The translations under genes were made by a program, and so were the position numbers. A stretch of DNA of 42,670 nucleotides, from contig NZ_JAGSOV010000021.1 in NCBI RefSeq assembly GCF_023898865.1, forward strand, positions 1 to 42,670. The letters run 5' to 3'. The notes beneath the pieces are model-generated. The model saw nothing but the letters and a program-made list of their open reading frames with translations, ran no database searches and was not told the DNA's origin. The stretch is from Pseudonocardia humida. GTDB lineage: Bacteria > Actinomycetota > Actinomycetes > Mycobacteriales > Pseudonocardiaceae. Of this stretch, positions 34,892-41,826 are shown one piece after another (within the stretch, counting starts at the first letter, position 1; each line of letters starts with the position of its first letter).

Positions 34892-35464
34892 TCAGGCGCG
34901 CGGGCGCCAGGCCGGGTCGCGGCCGCTGAGCCCGACCAGCCGGTCGATGTCCGGCGCGTCGGGCGGTACCGCGACGACCGGGCCGAACAGCTCCGCGGAG
35001 CGCGGCACGCCGGCCAGGAACTCCGCGCACGCCCGCACCGACGCCCCGTCGGCCGGGTAGGGCTGCCCGGTGGCCACCGCCAGCTCCCAGCCGTGCACCA
35101 CGATCTCGTCCAGCGCGAACATGCCCGCCGCCGCCGCGTCCAGGGGCACCCCGCCCGCCTGCGTGGAGCCCTCCCACGCGGTGGGGGCGCGCCACGCCTC
35201 GGCCAGCTCGGCCAGCCGGGCCGGGATCCGCTCGCGCCAGCCGTGGGCCGGGCCCGCGGCGCCGTCCGGGGGTGGCTCGACGGCGGGCGCCCGCGCGGTC
35301 TTGCGGGCGGTGGCGACCAGCCCCACCGCGAGCCCCTCGACGTGCACCACGAGGTCGCCCACGGTGCAGCCGGGGGACGGCGTGGGCCCGGCGAGCTGCT
35401 CGTCGGTGATCGCGCTGATGACCGCGCCGGTCACCCGGGCGGCGGGGGCGAGGTCGGGTCCCAC
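34892..35464 (-). CDS. DinB/MDMPI-type protein (TIGR03086-like), paralogue 1
   Basis: 190 residues. A four-helix-bundle pattern carries two spaced metal-ligand His motifs, GDLVVHVEGLAVG and DEIVVHGWELAVATGQPY, plus the N-terminal ITDEQLAGPTPSPGCTVGDL typical of actinobacterial mycothiol-dependent maleylpyruvate isomerase/TIGR03086 proteins. AGGAGGA lies about 10 nt before the start. It may be a mycothiol-dependent transferase; the substrate is unknown. A second member lies at 37163-37699. Confidence 0.85.
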   Translation of the reverse strand: MGPDLAPAARVTGAVISAITDEQLAGPTPSPGCTVGDLVVHVEGLAVGLVATARKTARAPAVEPPPDGAAGPAHGWRERIPARLAELAEAWRAPTAWEGSTQAGGVPLDAAAAGMFALDEIVVHGWELAVATGQPYPADGASVRACAEFLAGVPRSAELFGPVVAVPPDAPDIDRLVGLSGRDPAWRPRA

Positions 35465-35542
35465 GGGGGTTCCTCCTGCTGTGGTCGGGTCTTACCGGGT
35501 AGGACCGGCGCCGGGCCCGGCGCTCATCGCTCGGGCGGGTGC

Positions 35543-35564
35543 TGTCGGTCCCCCGGCCTACCGT
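35543..35564 (+). promoter_or_regulatory. RecA-NDp/PafBC-type leaderless promoter
   Basis: TGTCGGTC, 8 nt, TACCGT, then 6 nt to the ATG. This matches the RecA-independent DNA-damage promoter of actinobacteria (TTGTCRGTG-N8-TANNNT). A second copy with identical geometry lies at 37852-37873. Confidence 0.72.
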
Positions 35565-35570
35565 CGCGCC

Positions 35571-36203
35571 ATGTCCGCCGCGCCGCGCCCGTACGTCACC
35601 GCCCACACCGCCGTCTCCCTCGACGGCGCCAGCACCGGCTTCGAGCCCGACCAGGCCCGCTTCTACGAGCTGGCCGCCACCTTCGGCGAGGACGTGACGC
35701 TGGCCGGCGCCGACACGATCCTGGCCCAGGAGCCTGCCCTGGCCGGCGCCCCGCGGCCCGGGCCGGCGCGCGACGGGCCGCTGCTGGCCGTCGTGGACGG
35801 CCGGGGCCGGGTGCGGGAGTGGCGGGCGCTGCGCGAGGTGGGGCACTGGTCCGACGTGCTCGCCCTGCACGCCGCCGGGACGCCGCCGCGGGCGCCCGAC
35901 CGGGCCGTCGACGAGCTCGTCACCGGGCGGGAGCGGGTCGACCTGGCCGCCGCGCTGGCCGAGCTGGGCCGGCGCGGCGCCCGCCGGGTGCGGGTCGACA
36001 GCGGCGGCGCGCTGACCGGCGCGCTGCTGCGGGCCGGCCTGGTCGACGAGATCAGCCTGCTGGTGCACCCCGTGTGGTCCGGCGACCGGGGCGCGCGCCG
36101 CTGGTACGGCGAGGCCGGCGGCCCGCCGGGCGGGCTCACGCTGGTGGCCAACCGCAGCGTGGGCGACTCGCTGGTCTGGCTGTACTACCGCACGGGTTCC
36201 TGA
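35571..36203 (+). CDS. RibD C-terminal/dihydrofolate-reductase-fold protein
   Basis: 210 residues. The start PRPYVTAHTAVSLDGASTGFEPDQARFYEL resembles the RibD reductase domain start. VTLAGADTILAQEPAL is the nucleotide-binding turn region, and RRVRVDSGGALTGALLRAGLVDEISLLVHPV corresponds to the conserved GG...LL..GLVDE...PV segment. It probably reduces a substrate with NAD(P)H; stand-alone members have diverse or unknown substrates. The leaderless promoter is of DNA-damage type. Its 3' end overlaps the MarR gene on the other strand by 19 nt. Confidence 0.87.
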   Translation: MSAAPRPYVTAHTAVSLDGASTGFEPDQARFYELAATFGEDVTLAGADTILAQEPALAGAPRPGPARDGPLLAVVDGRGRVREWRALREVGHWSDVLALHAAGTPPRAPDRAVDELVTGRERVDLAAALAELGRRGARRVRVDSGGALTGALLRAGLVDEISLLVHPVWSGDRGARRWYGEAGGPPGGLTLVANRSVGDSLVWLYYRTGS

Positions 36204-36676
36204 GCCGGGTCGGGGGCGTCCGGGGTCGCACGGGCGGCCGCGATCACCCGGGTGAGGGCGCCGTGCAGCTCCTCCAGCTCGCCGACCTCCACGCCGAGCC
36301 GGGCGACGATCGCCGGCGGCACCTTCTCGGCCTCCGCGCGCAGCGCGCGCCCCGCCGCGGTGAGGGTGACCGCGAGGCTGCGCTCGTCGGCGCGGTCGCG
36401 GCCCCTGGTCAGCAGTCCGGCCGCCTCCAGCCGCTTGAGCAGCGGGGAGAGGGTGCCGGGGTCGAGTGCGAGCGCGCCGCTGAGGTCCTTGACCGATCGC
36501 GGCGAGCGCTCCCACAGCGCCAGCATCACCAGGTACTGCGGGTGGGTCAGGCCCATCGGCTCCAGCACCGGCCGGTAGAGCGCCACCACGGTGCGCGCGG
36601 CCACCGACAGGGCGAAGCACACCTGCCGGTCGAGCTGCAGCGGGTCGGCTGCGTCACGGGGAGTTCCGTCGGGCAC
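36185..36676 (-). CDS. OhrR-like MarR family regulator
   Basis: 163 residues from GTG 36676, with TACGCT 7 nt upstream (leaderless pattern). LDRQVCFALSVAARTVVALYRPVLEPMGLTHPQYLVMLALWE is the OhrR N-terminal region. Cys20 corresponds to the peroxide-reactive Cys, and the partner Tyr residues are in LYRP and PQY. The winged helix is SVKDLSGALALDPGTLSPLLKRLEAAGLLTRGRDRADERSLAVTLT. By family it senses organic hydroperoxides. No ohr gene is adjacent; it is divergent from a DUF5313 protein across a palindrome (36708-36719). Confidence 0.9.
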   Translation of the reverse strand: MPDGTPRDAADPLQLDRQVCFALSVAARTVVALYRPVLEPMGLTHPQYLVMLALWERSPRSVKDLSGALALDPGTLSPLLKRLEAAGLLTRGRDRADERSLAVTLTAAGRALRAEAEKVPPAIVARLGVEVGELEELHGALTRVIAAARATPDAPDPAQEPVR

Positions 36677-36683
36677 GACGTCG

Positions 36684-36689
36684 AGCGTA
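36684..36689 (-). promoter_or_regulatory. -10 of the MarR gene
   Basis: TACGCT on the minus strand, 7 nt before GTG 36676. It lies directly next to a TTGGTGCA half-site (36693-36700), consistent with autorepression. Confidence 0.5.
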
Positions 36690-36692
36690 CCC

Positions 36693-36719
36693 TTGGTGCA
36701 GTGACAGTTGGTGCACCAA
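36693..36719. promoter_or_regulatory. Probable MarR/OhrR operator
   Basis: Perfect palindrome TTGGTGCACCAA at 36708-36719 plus a directly repeated half-site TTGGTGCA at 36693-36700. The region lies between the divergent MarR and DUF5313 genes and covers the spacer of the MarR promoter. Confidence 0.7.
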
Positions 36720-36733
36720 GCATTGGGGTACAC

Positions 36734-37156
36734 ATGGAAGCGCGCGCCCGCCGTCGCCCGGGACCGGTGCGCTGGCTGCTCTACGCCTTCGGGCGCGGCC
36801 TGCCCGCCGAGCACCGCGAGTGGGTGCTGCACGACCTGACCACCCGCACCTGGCCCGCCCGCCAGCTGGTGCGCTCCGTCGTGCAGGTGCTGCCGTTCGC
36901 GCTGGTGCTGGCCGCGGTGCTGCCCGGTGAGCTGTGGGTGCGCGTGATCGCGGTGATCGGCGGGGCCCTGGTCGGGATGATCTACGCCGTGGCCTACCTC
37001 TACGAGACCACCGAGCACCGCGCCATCAAGGCCGGCTACCCCCGCGGCACGCTCCAGCACATCCGCGACGCCGCGCACGCCGAGGAGCGCGCCCGGGCCC
37101 AGGCCCGGTACAACGAGCGCTACCGGCGCGAGCAGTTGCCGCCCGGCACCGAGTAG
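36734..37156 (+). CDS. DUF5313 family membrane protein
   Basis: 140 residues. The conserved N-terminus is RPGPVRWLLYAFGRGLPAEHREWVLHDLTTRTWPARQLVRS. Two membrane helices follow (about 55-75 and 80-100, VLPFALVLAAVLPG and VIAVIGGALVGMIYAVAYLY), and the charged C-terminal helix is rich in Arg/Glu. This matches the actinobacterial DUF5313 family, whose function is unknown. It is divergent from the OhrR-like regulator with the operator 14 nt before its ATG, so regulation by that repressor is likely. Confidence 0.82.
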   Translation: MEARARRRPGPVRWLLYAFGRGLPAEHREWVLHDLTTRTWPARQLVRSVVQVLPFALVLAAVLPGELWVRVIAVIGGALVGMIYAVAYLYETTEHRAIKAGYPRGTLQHIRDAAHAEERARAQARYNERYRREQLPPGTE

Positions 37157-37162
37157 CGCCGG

Positions 37163-37699
37163 TCACGGACGGCGCCCGAGGTAGGCCAGCAGGGCCGGAC
37201 CGGCGGAGGCGTCCGCGGGCGCGGCGAGCTCCGGGCCGTACATGCCGGGGCCGCGCAGCACCGCCGCGAACCGCCGCGCGATCGCCAGGCAGCCCGCGGC
37301 GAGCTCCTCGTCCACGGCGTCGTCGGCGCCGACGGCCCGGGCCAGGTCCCAGCGGTGCACCAGCGGCTCGACGACGCTCATGTCCGCCAGCTCGACACCA
37401 CTGACCTCCCCGAGCGGCGTGGCGTGGCGCCGCCCGGCGACCGAGGGGTCGTCGAGCGCCGCGAGGACCCGCGCCTCGACGTCGAGCCACCGCTCCCGCG
37501 GACCCGACGGACCGTCCCGGCCCGGATCCGCACCGAGCAGCGACAGCAGCGTCCGCTGAGCGCCCGCCACGTGCTCGACGACGTCGGCGGCCGACCAGCC
37601 CGGGCAGGGCGACGGGCGCGCCCACCCGTCCGCGGGCACGGCCCGCACCAGCTCGCCGAAGGACCGCAGCGCCCTGCGGTAGCGATCCACCCCGTCCAT
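37163..37699 (-). CDS. DinB/MDMPI-type protein (TIGR03086-like), paralogue 2
   Basis: 178 residues from ATG 37699 with a GGAGGAGGGAGG tract upstream. MDGVDRYRRALRSFGELVRAVPADGWARPSPCPGWSAADVVEHVAGAQRTLL is a classical DinB/maleylpyruvate-isomerase N-terminus with a metal-ligand His in VVEHVAG. A second His-containing helix is VVEPLVHRWDLARAVG. It is probably a metal-dependent, perhaps mycothiol-dependent, enzyme with unknown substrate. It is convergent with the DUF5313 gene, 6 nt apart. Confidence 0.87.
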   Translation of the reverse strand: MDGVDRYRRALRSFGELVRAVPADGWARPSPCPGWSAADVVEHVAGAQRTLLSLLGADPGRDGPSGPRERWLDVEARVLAALDDPSVAGRRHATPLGEVSGVELADMSVVEPLVHRWDLARAVGADDAVDEELAAGCLAIARRFAAVLRGPGMYGPELAAPADASAGPALLAYLGRRP

Positions 37700-37851
37700 C
37701 CGGCCTCCCTCCTCCGGCGACCGACGGTAGGGCCCGCGCACCACCGCCGCGGACCCGTTCGCGGACCGCGAGATGTCCGCCGTCGGCGAACGCGGGGGTA
37801 CCGACGGCGCGGCTCCGCCTGCGGGTCCCGGGGGCGACCGGCCGGCGGCGC

Positions 37852-37873
37852 TGTCGGTCCGACGTGGTGGACT
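37852..37873 (+). promoter_or_regulatory. RecA-NDp/PafBC-type leaderless promoter
   Basis: TGTCGGTC, 8 nt, TGGACT, then 6 nt to the ATG at 37880. The upstream element and both spacings are identical to 35543-35564; the -10 is less canonical. Confidence 0.65.
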
Positions 37874-37879
37874 GCGCCC

Positions 37880-38242
37880 ATGAGCACCGCACCGACCAAC
37901 GGGATCGCCGGGCTGGCCGCCGTCGCCGTCGACTGCTCCGACCCACCCGCGCTCGCCGCCTTCTGGCAGCGCCTGCTCGGCGGCCTCGCGGAGGACGACG
38001 CCCACGGCGACACGATGCTCACCGGCGGTCTGGTCGACGTCATCTTCATGCGGGTGCTCGAGCCGAAGACCGGCAAGAACCGCCTGCACCTCGACCTGCG
38101 CGCCGCCGACGCGGACGCCGCCGTGGCGTTCGCGATCGAGGCCGGGGCGACGAAGGCGGACGACGTCTACAAGGGGCCGCGCTGGCAGGTCATGCGCGAC
38201 CCGGAGGGCAACGAGTTCTGCATCCTGCCGCCCCGGTCCTGA
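37880..38242 (+). CDS. VOC/glyoxalase-like protein
   Basis: 120 residues with two half-repeats of the VOC fold: GIAGLAAVAVDCSDPPALAAFWQRLLGG, and RLHLDLRAADADAAVAFAIEAGATKADDV, ending MRDPEGNEFCILPPRS. A His in RLHLDL and the Glu in GNEFC are at metal-ligand positions. Substrate unknown; stand-alone actinobacterial members include antibiotic-resistance and thiol-adduct enzymes. Its promoter is of the DNA-damage type. Confidence 0.88.
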   Translation: MSTAPTNGIAGLAAVAVDCSDPPALAAFWQRLLGGLAEDDAHGDTMLTGGLVDVIFMRVLEPKTGKNRLHLDLRAADADAAVAFAIEAGATKADDVYKGPRWQVMRDPEGNEFCILPPRS

Positions 38243-38340
38243 CCGCTCACCCGGCCGCGAACACCTCGACCTCCAGCGGCCACCGGGGCGCCGCCGGTCT
38301 CCGGTCGCGCCTGGTCGGCGGCCGGCGGCCACCGGTCCGC

Positions 38341-38346
38341 TAGTGT
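38341..38346 (+). promoter_or_regulatory. -10 of the STAS gene (leaderless)
   Basis: TAGTGT lies 7 nt before GTG 38354, the leaderless geometry. No RecA-NDp upstream element is present. Confidence 0.5.
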
Positions 38347-38353
38347 CCGCGCC

Positions 38354-38785
38354 GTGAAGCCTGCCGGGGACGAGCGCACTTCGGACGGCGGCGATGTCGC
38401 GGCGCGGCAGCCGCCCGTCGAGCAGCTGATGACCGTGCGGTCGGTCGACCGGGACGCGTCGGTGCTGCTGGTCGTCGAGGGGGCGGTGGACGGGCTGACC
38501 GCGCCCCGGCTGCGGACCGCGGTCGCCGACGCGTTCGACCGGCTGGACGGGCGGGCGCTGGTGCTCGACCTGTCCTCGGTCACCTTCCTGGGCTCTCCGG
38601 GGCTGCGCACGCTGTTCGACTCCGCCTCGGAGGCCGTGGGCCACCGGGGGCACCGGCCGTTGCGCGTCGTGGTGGACCACTCGCGGCCGGTGATCCGCCC
38701 GATCGAGATCGTCGGGCTGGACAACGTCCTGGCCCTCTACCACGACGTGGACGAGGCGCTGCGCGGCGACGAGCCGACGGTGTAG
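38354..38785 (+). CDS. STAS-domain anti-anti-sigma factor
   Basis: 143 residues from GTG 38354. The N-terminal 25 residues are disordered, followed by a STAS fold: SVLLVVEGAVDGLTAPRLRTAVADAF, then ALVLDLSSVTFLGSPGLRTLFDSASEA, where the Ser in LGSPG is at the phosphorylation position. By family it binds and releases from an anti-sigma kinase. The HATPase protein encoded 51 nt downstream is the obvious partner. No sigma factor gene is adjacent. Confidence 0.9.
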   Translation: MKPAGDERTSDGGDVAARQPPVEQLMTVRSVDRDASVLLVVEGAVDGLTAPRLRTAVADAFDRLDGRALVLDLSSVTFLGSPGLRTLFDSASEAVGHRGHRPLRVVVDHSRPVIRPIEIVGLDNVLALYHDVDEALRGDEPTV

Positions 38786-38836
38786 CACACAGAGCCTGCG
38801 TTCGCGTCCTCGAGCCGGAAGGTCCACACTCGCGCC

Positions 38837-39328
38837 GTGCCCCCGCCATCCGACCAGGAGGAGCACCGGGTCCGCAGGACCCGGCCCGCCGCCGACGACG
38901 CGACCGTCGGCGCGGAGCTCGACATCGAGCTCAGCGCCGGGTGGGCCGCGCCGTCGATCGCCCGCGAGCGGGTCGAGGCGTGGCTGCGGGCGCACCGCTG
39001 GCCGCCCGCGCAGATCGACGAGCTGGTGCTGGCGGTCAGCGAGGCGGTCAGCAACAGCGTCGAGCACGGCTACCGGGTCCCACCCGAGACCGTGGAGCCG
39101 CGGGAGACGGTGGACCTGCGCATCCGGCTGACCGTCGCCGACGACGGCTACCGCCAGGTGGAGTTCGTGGTGTCCGACCGGGGGCGCTGGCAGGAGCCGG
39201 ACACGGCGGCGTCCACGCGCGGGCACGGCATGCTGATCATGCGCAGCTGCACCGACGAGCTGGTCGTCGAGGGCACGCCGAACGGCACCACCGTGGTGCT
39301 GCGCAGCCGGCCCATCCCTCCGCGCTGA
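38837..39328 (+). CDS. RsbW-like anti-sigma/serine kinase ATPase
   Basis: 163 residues from GTG 38837. The GHKL ATPase has the N box ELVLAVSEAVSNSVEHGYR, the G1 box VSDRGRWQEP and the G2 box RGHGMLIMRSCTDELVVE. This is the RsbW/SpoIIAB-type HATPase_c_2 domain without a membrane segment. It would phosphorylate the adjacent STAS protein and hold a sigma factor encoded elsewhere. CACACT 7 nt before the start may be a -10. Confidence 0.9.
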   Translation: MPPPSDQEEHRVRRTRPAADDATVGAELDIELSAGWAAPSIARERVEAWLRAHRWPPAQIDELVLAVSEAVSNSVEHGYRVPPETVEPRETVDLRIRLTVADDGYRQVEFVVSDRGRWQEPDTAASTRGHGMLIMRSCTDELVVEGTPNGTTVVLRSRPIPPR

Positions 39329-39335
39329 GGCCGGG

Positions 39336-39683
39336 TCAACCGCGCTCCGCGTCGAGCTGCTTGCGCAGGGCGGCGGGCGCCTTCTCCCACCAGGCGTCCC
39401 GCAGCATCTCGGTGAGCCGGTCGCGGTCGATGCGGTCGAGGTCGACCAGGACGGCGCCGTACCCGTCGTAGTGCGGGGTGGTGGTGAACGCCGGGTCGCC
39501 GGAGGCCAGCAGGGCCTCCTTCTCGTCGAGCCGACACATCAGCACCAGCAGGCCCTCGGCCTCGGTGCGCAGCCGGGCGAAGCCCTTGTCGCGGACCTTG
39601 AGCGCCGGTGTCCGGTACCAGGTCGACTCGCTGACCCCGGGCAGGGCGCCGGCGATCTCGACCACGTCATCCCACGTCGGCAT
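39336..39683 (-). CDS. YjbR/MmcQ-like protein
   Basis: 115 residues from ATG 39683, with AGGA about 9 nt upstream; an in-frame ATG at 39692 adds three residues. The MmcQ/YjbR fold is visible in MPTWDDVVEIAGALPGVSESTWYRTPALKVRDKGFARL, LVLMCRLDEKEALLAS and HYDGYGAVLVDLDRIDRDRLTEMLRDAWWEKAPAALRKQL. It is a small CyaY-like DNA-binding-fold protein of unknown role. Convergent with the HATPase gene, 7 nt apart. Confidence 0.88.
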   Translation of the reverse strand: MPTWDDVVEIAGALPGVSESTWYRTPALKVRDKGFARLRTEAEGLLVLMCRLDEKEALLASGDPAFTTTPHYDGYGAVLVDLDRIDRDRLTEMLRDAWWEKAPAALRKQLDAERG

Positions 39684-39749
39684 GGGGCACATCCTGCTCG
39701 GCGGAGCCGCCGCGCGTCGTGGACGGAACGGAACCGCACCCGACCGGGC

Positions 39750-40460
39750 TCAGCCGAGGAACTCCGCGATCGTCGCGGTGGCGGCCGCCAGGTCGGCGCC
39801 CTCGGTCCAGCGCGGCACCAACCGCGCCCCCGGGACCCGCTCGGCCAACAGCCGCGAGGCGCTCGACGGGTGGTGGGGGTCGTCGCCCATCAGCACGAGC
39901 AGGGGTGTGGTGATGGCGGACAGCTCGGCGTCGGGGACCGTGAACAGCGTCGGCTCGACCCCGAACAGACCCTCCCGGAACGCCGCCCACTCGGCGGGCC
40001 CCGCCTCCGGGTGCGCGCCGACCCGGTCGACGGCCCAGCCGTCGAACAGCTCGTAGAACAGGGCCCGGTTGTCGTCGAGGCCGATGGGCTGCAGGGCCAC
40101 CGCGCGCTCGACCCGGTCCGGCGCCGAGCGGATCAGGTTGAGCAGGAAGGGGCCGCCGATGCACATGCCGACCACGTGGAACCGGTCGACGCCGAGGTGG
40201 TCGAGCAGGGCCAGCTGGTCGGCGGCGTAGGTGGCCCAGCCCTCGTCGCCGGTGACCGGGGCCGTGGAGCCGCCCGCGTGCCGCTGGTCCATCACGATCA
40301 CCCGGTGGGTCCCGGCGAGCGCGGCCACCGGGTTCCACGGCACCTTCTCCCAGGCCTGGGCCCGGGACTTCATGCCGCCGGGGGCCAGTGCCAGCACCGG
40401 GAAGCCGGAACCGTGCACGGCGTAGCGGATGCGCGCGCCGTCGCGCTCGAACGTCTGCAT
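39750..40460 (-). CDS. Alpha/beta hydrolase with a Cys nucleophile elbow
   Basis: 236 residues. The fold is clear: PVLALAPGGMKSRAQAW oxyanion region, HRVIVMDQRHAGGS, and the nucleophile elbow VVGMCIGGPFLL, where the usual GxSxG Ser is Cys. The last His expected near the C-terminus is absent (RLVPRWTEGADLAAATATIAEFL); a His pair in MGDDPHHPSSAS may serve instead. Cys elbows are known from dienelactone hydrolases. Substrate unknown. TCGACT 6 nt before the ATG is a possible leaderless -10. Confidence 0.88.
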   Translation of the reverse strand: MQTFERDGARIRYAVHGSGFPVLALAPGGMKSRAQAWEKVPWNPVAALAGTHRVIVMDQRHAGGSTAPVTGDEGWATYAADQLALLDHLGVDRFHVVGMCIGGPFLLNLIRSAPDRVERAVALQPIGLDDNRALFYELFDGWAVDRVGAHPEAGPAEWAAFREGLFGVEPTLFTVPDAELSAITTPLLVLMGDDPHHPSSASRLLAERVPGARLVPRWTEGADLAAATATIAEFLG

Positions 40461-40497
40461 GGGCGGAGTCGACCACGGCGGCGTGCCGCCGGGGGAC

Positions 40498-41316
40498 TCA
40501 CTTCACCCTGGGCGGACGCAACGGGGGGTGCCGGGCGATGAGCACCGAGCCCGCCACCGCCGCGGCCAGCCCCAGCGTCATCACCCACCACCAGCCGGGG
40601 CGCACCGCGTCGCCCAGCAGGAAGATGCCGACCAGGCCGGGCACCAGCACCTGGGCCACGGTGAAGACCGCGGTCACCGCGCCGACGTCGCCGCGGGCCA
40701 GCGCGGCCGTGTAGCCGATCATCCCGACCACCCAGAAGCCGGCGACCAGGTACGTGGACGGCTGGGTGAGCAGCAGGAGCGGGTCGGGCGACTCGCCGGT
40801 CTGCACGTGGGCGGCGCGCACGGACAGCGCGATCCCGCCGAAGCCGATCCCGGCCACCGCGGCCAGCGGCCAGGCCCGCCTGCTCTGGCGCAGCACCAGC
40901 ACGCCGACCGCGAGCAGCAGCCAGGCCACCAGCAGCACGACGTCGACGCCCTGCTGGCGGGCGGGGGGCTGCTCGGGGCCCGCGCTCGCGGCCACCAGCA
41001 CCAGCCCCAGCAGGCAACCGACCACGGCCAGCCGCATCACGGTCGGCATCCGGGCCCCGGCCAGCCAGGCCCCGACCACCGCCGTCAGCGCGATGGCGCC
41101 GCCGACGACCGCCTGCACGGCGAAGACGGGCAGCACGCGCAGCGCCCCGGCGGCGCAGAGCCAGGCCAGGAAGTCCAGCGCGAGGCCCGCGAGGTAGCGG
41201 GGCTGCACGGCGACCGGTCGCCGCTTGGTGGCGCGACGGGTGCCCTCGGCCTGCAGCAGTGCGCCGCCGCTGTAGAACACCATCGCGACGATCGCCAGGA
41301 GGATTCCGACGACCAC
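40498..41316 (-). CDS. DMT-superfamily-like transporter
   Basis: 272 residues, GTG start, about nine hydrophobic helices: ILLAIVAMVFYSGGALLQA, YLAGLALDFLAWLCAAGAL, VFAVQAVVGGAIALTAVVGAWLAG, LAVVGCLLGLVLVAAS and others, ending VMTLGLAAAVAGSVLIA. The pairwise-repeated helix pattern and the short basic loops are those of the EamA/NIPA branch of the drug/metabolite transporter superfamily. Substrate not inferable. CATGCT 7 nt before the start may be a leaderless -10. Confidence 0.78.
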   Translation of the reverse strand: MVVGILLAIVAMVFYSGGALLQAEGTRRATKRRPVAVQPRYLAGLALDFLAWLCAAGALRVLPVFAVQAVVGGAIALTAVVGAWLAGARMPTVMRLAVVGCLLGLVLVAASAGPEQPPARQQGVDVVLLVAWLLLAVGVLVLRQSRRAWPLAAVAGIGFGGIALSVRAAHVQTGESPDPLLLLTQPSTYLVAGFWVVGMIGYTAALARGDVGAVTAVFTVAQVLVPGLVGIFLLGDAVRPGWWWVMTLGLAAAVAGSVLIARHPPLRPPRVK

Positions 41317-41418
41317 GGTCCCAGCATGCCGTCCGCGCCGGTCACGCCGCCGATCGGGGCTGCTCCCGCCCGGCGTGTCGCGACGCGGGTCACTCCGCCG
41401 GGCACCCCCGGCGGCGGA

Positions 41419-41697
41419 TCAGTGCCCGCCGACGCCCCGGTCGGCGCGCGCGCCGGGAGCCTCGAAGAAGCCGCTCATCAGGCCGCCGGGCAGGGTGGCA
41501 TCCGGGTCCCAGCGGGACGCGCGCTGCTCGGCCAGCCTGCGCCGCGGGATCTCCGATGCCCGCACCACCACGAGGACGAGCAGGGTCGCCATGATGATCG
41601 GGGCGCCGACGAGCAGCGCCACGGCGTCGAACGCCAGGTAACCGACCGCCAGTGCGGCGACCTCCATGGCGATGATCGCCGCTCCCAAGCGCCTCAC
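41419..41697 (-). CDS. Small two-helix membrane protein
   Basis: 92 residues from GTG 41697 with GGAAGGA about 5 nt upstream; a longer frame reaches 41772 without a ribosome site. There are two membrane helices (RLGAAIIAMEVAALAVGYLAF and ALLVGAPIIMATLLVLVVV), then a cytoplasmic tail EIPRRRLAEQRASRWDPDATLPGG. Unknown function. Confidence 0.7.
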   Translation of the reverse strand: MRRLGAAIIAMEVAALAVGYLAFDAVALLVGAPIIMATLLVLVVVRASEIPRRRLAEQRASRWDPDATLPGGLMSGFFEAPGARADRGVGGH

Positions 41698-41826
41698 GTG
41701 CTGTCCTTCCGTTCCACATCCGGCCGGGTCGATCCGTCCCGCGTCGGGACACCCGGGTCGAGCATCGTCCATCCGGCACCGTGTGGTGCGGTGCTCGCCG
41801 CAGCCGATGCCGGAACGTTAGGTTGG

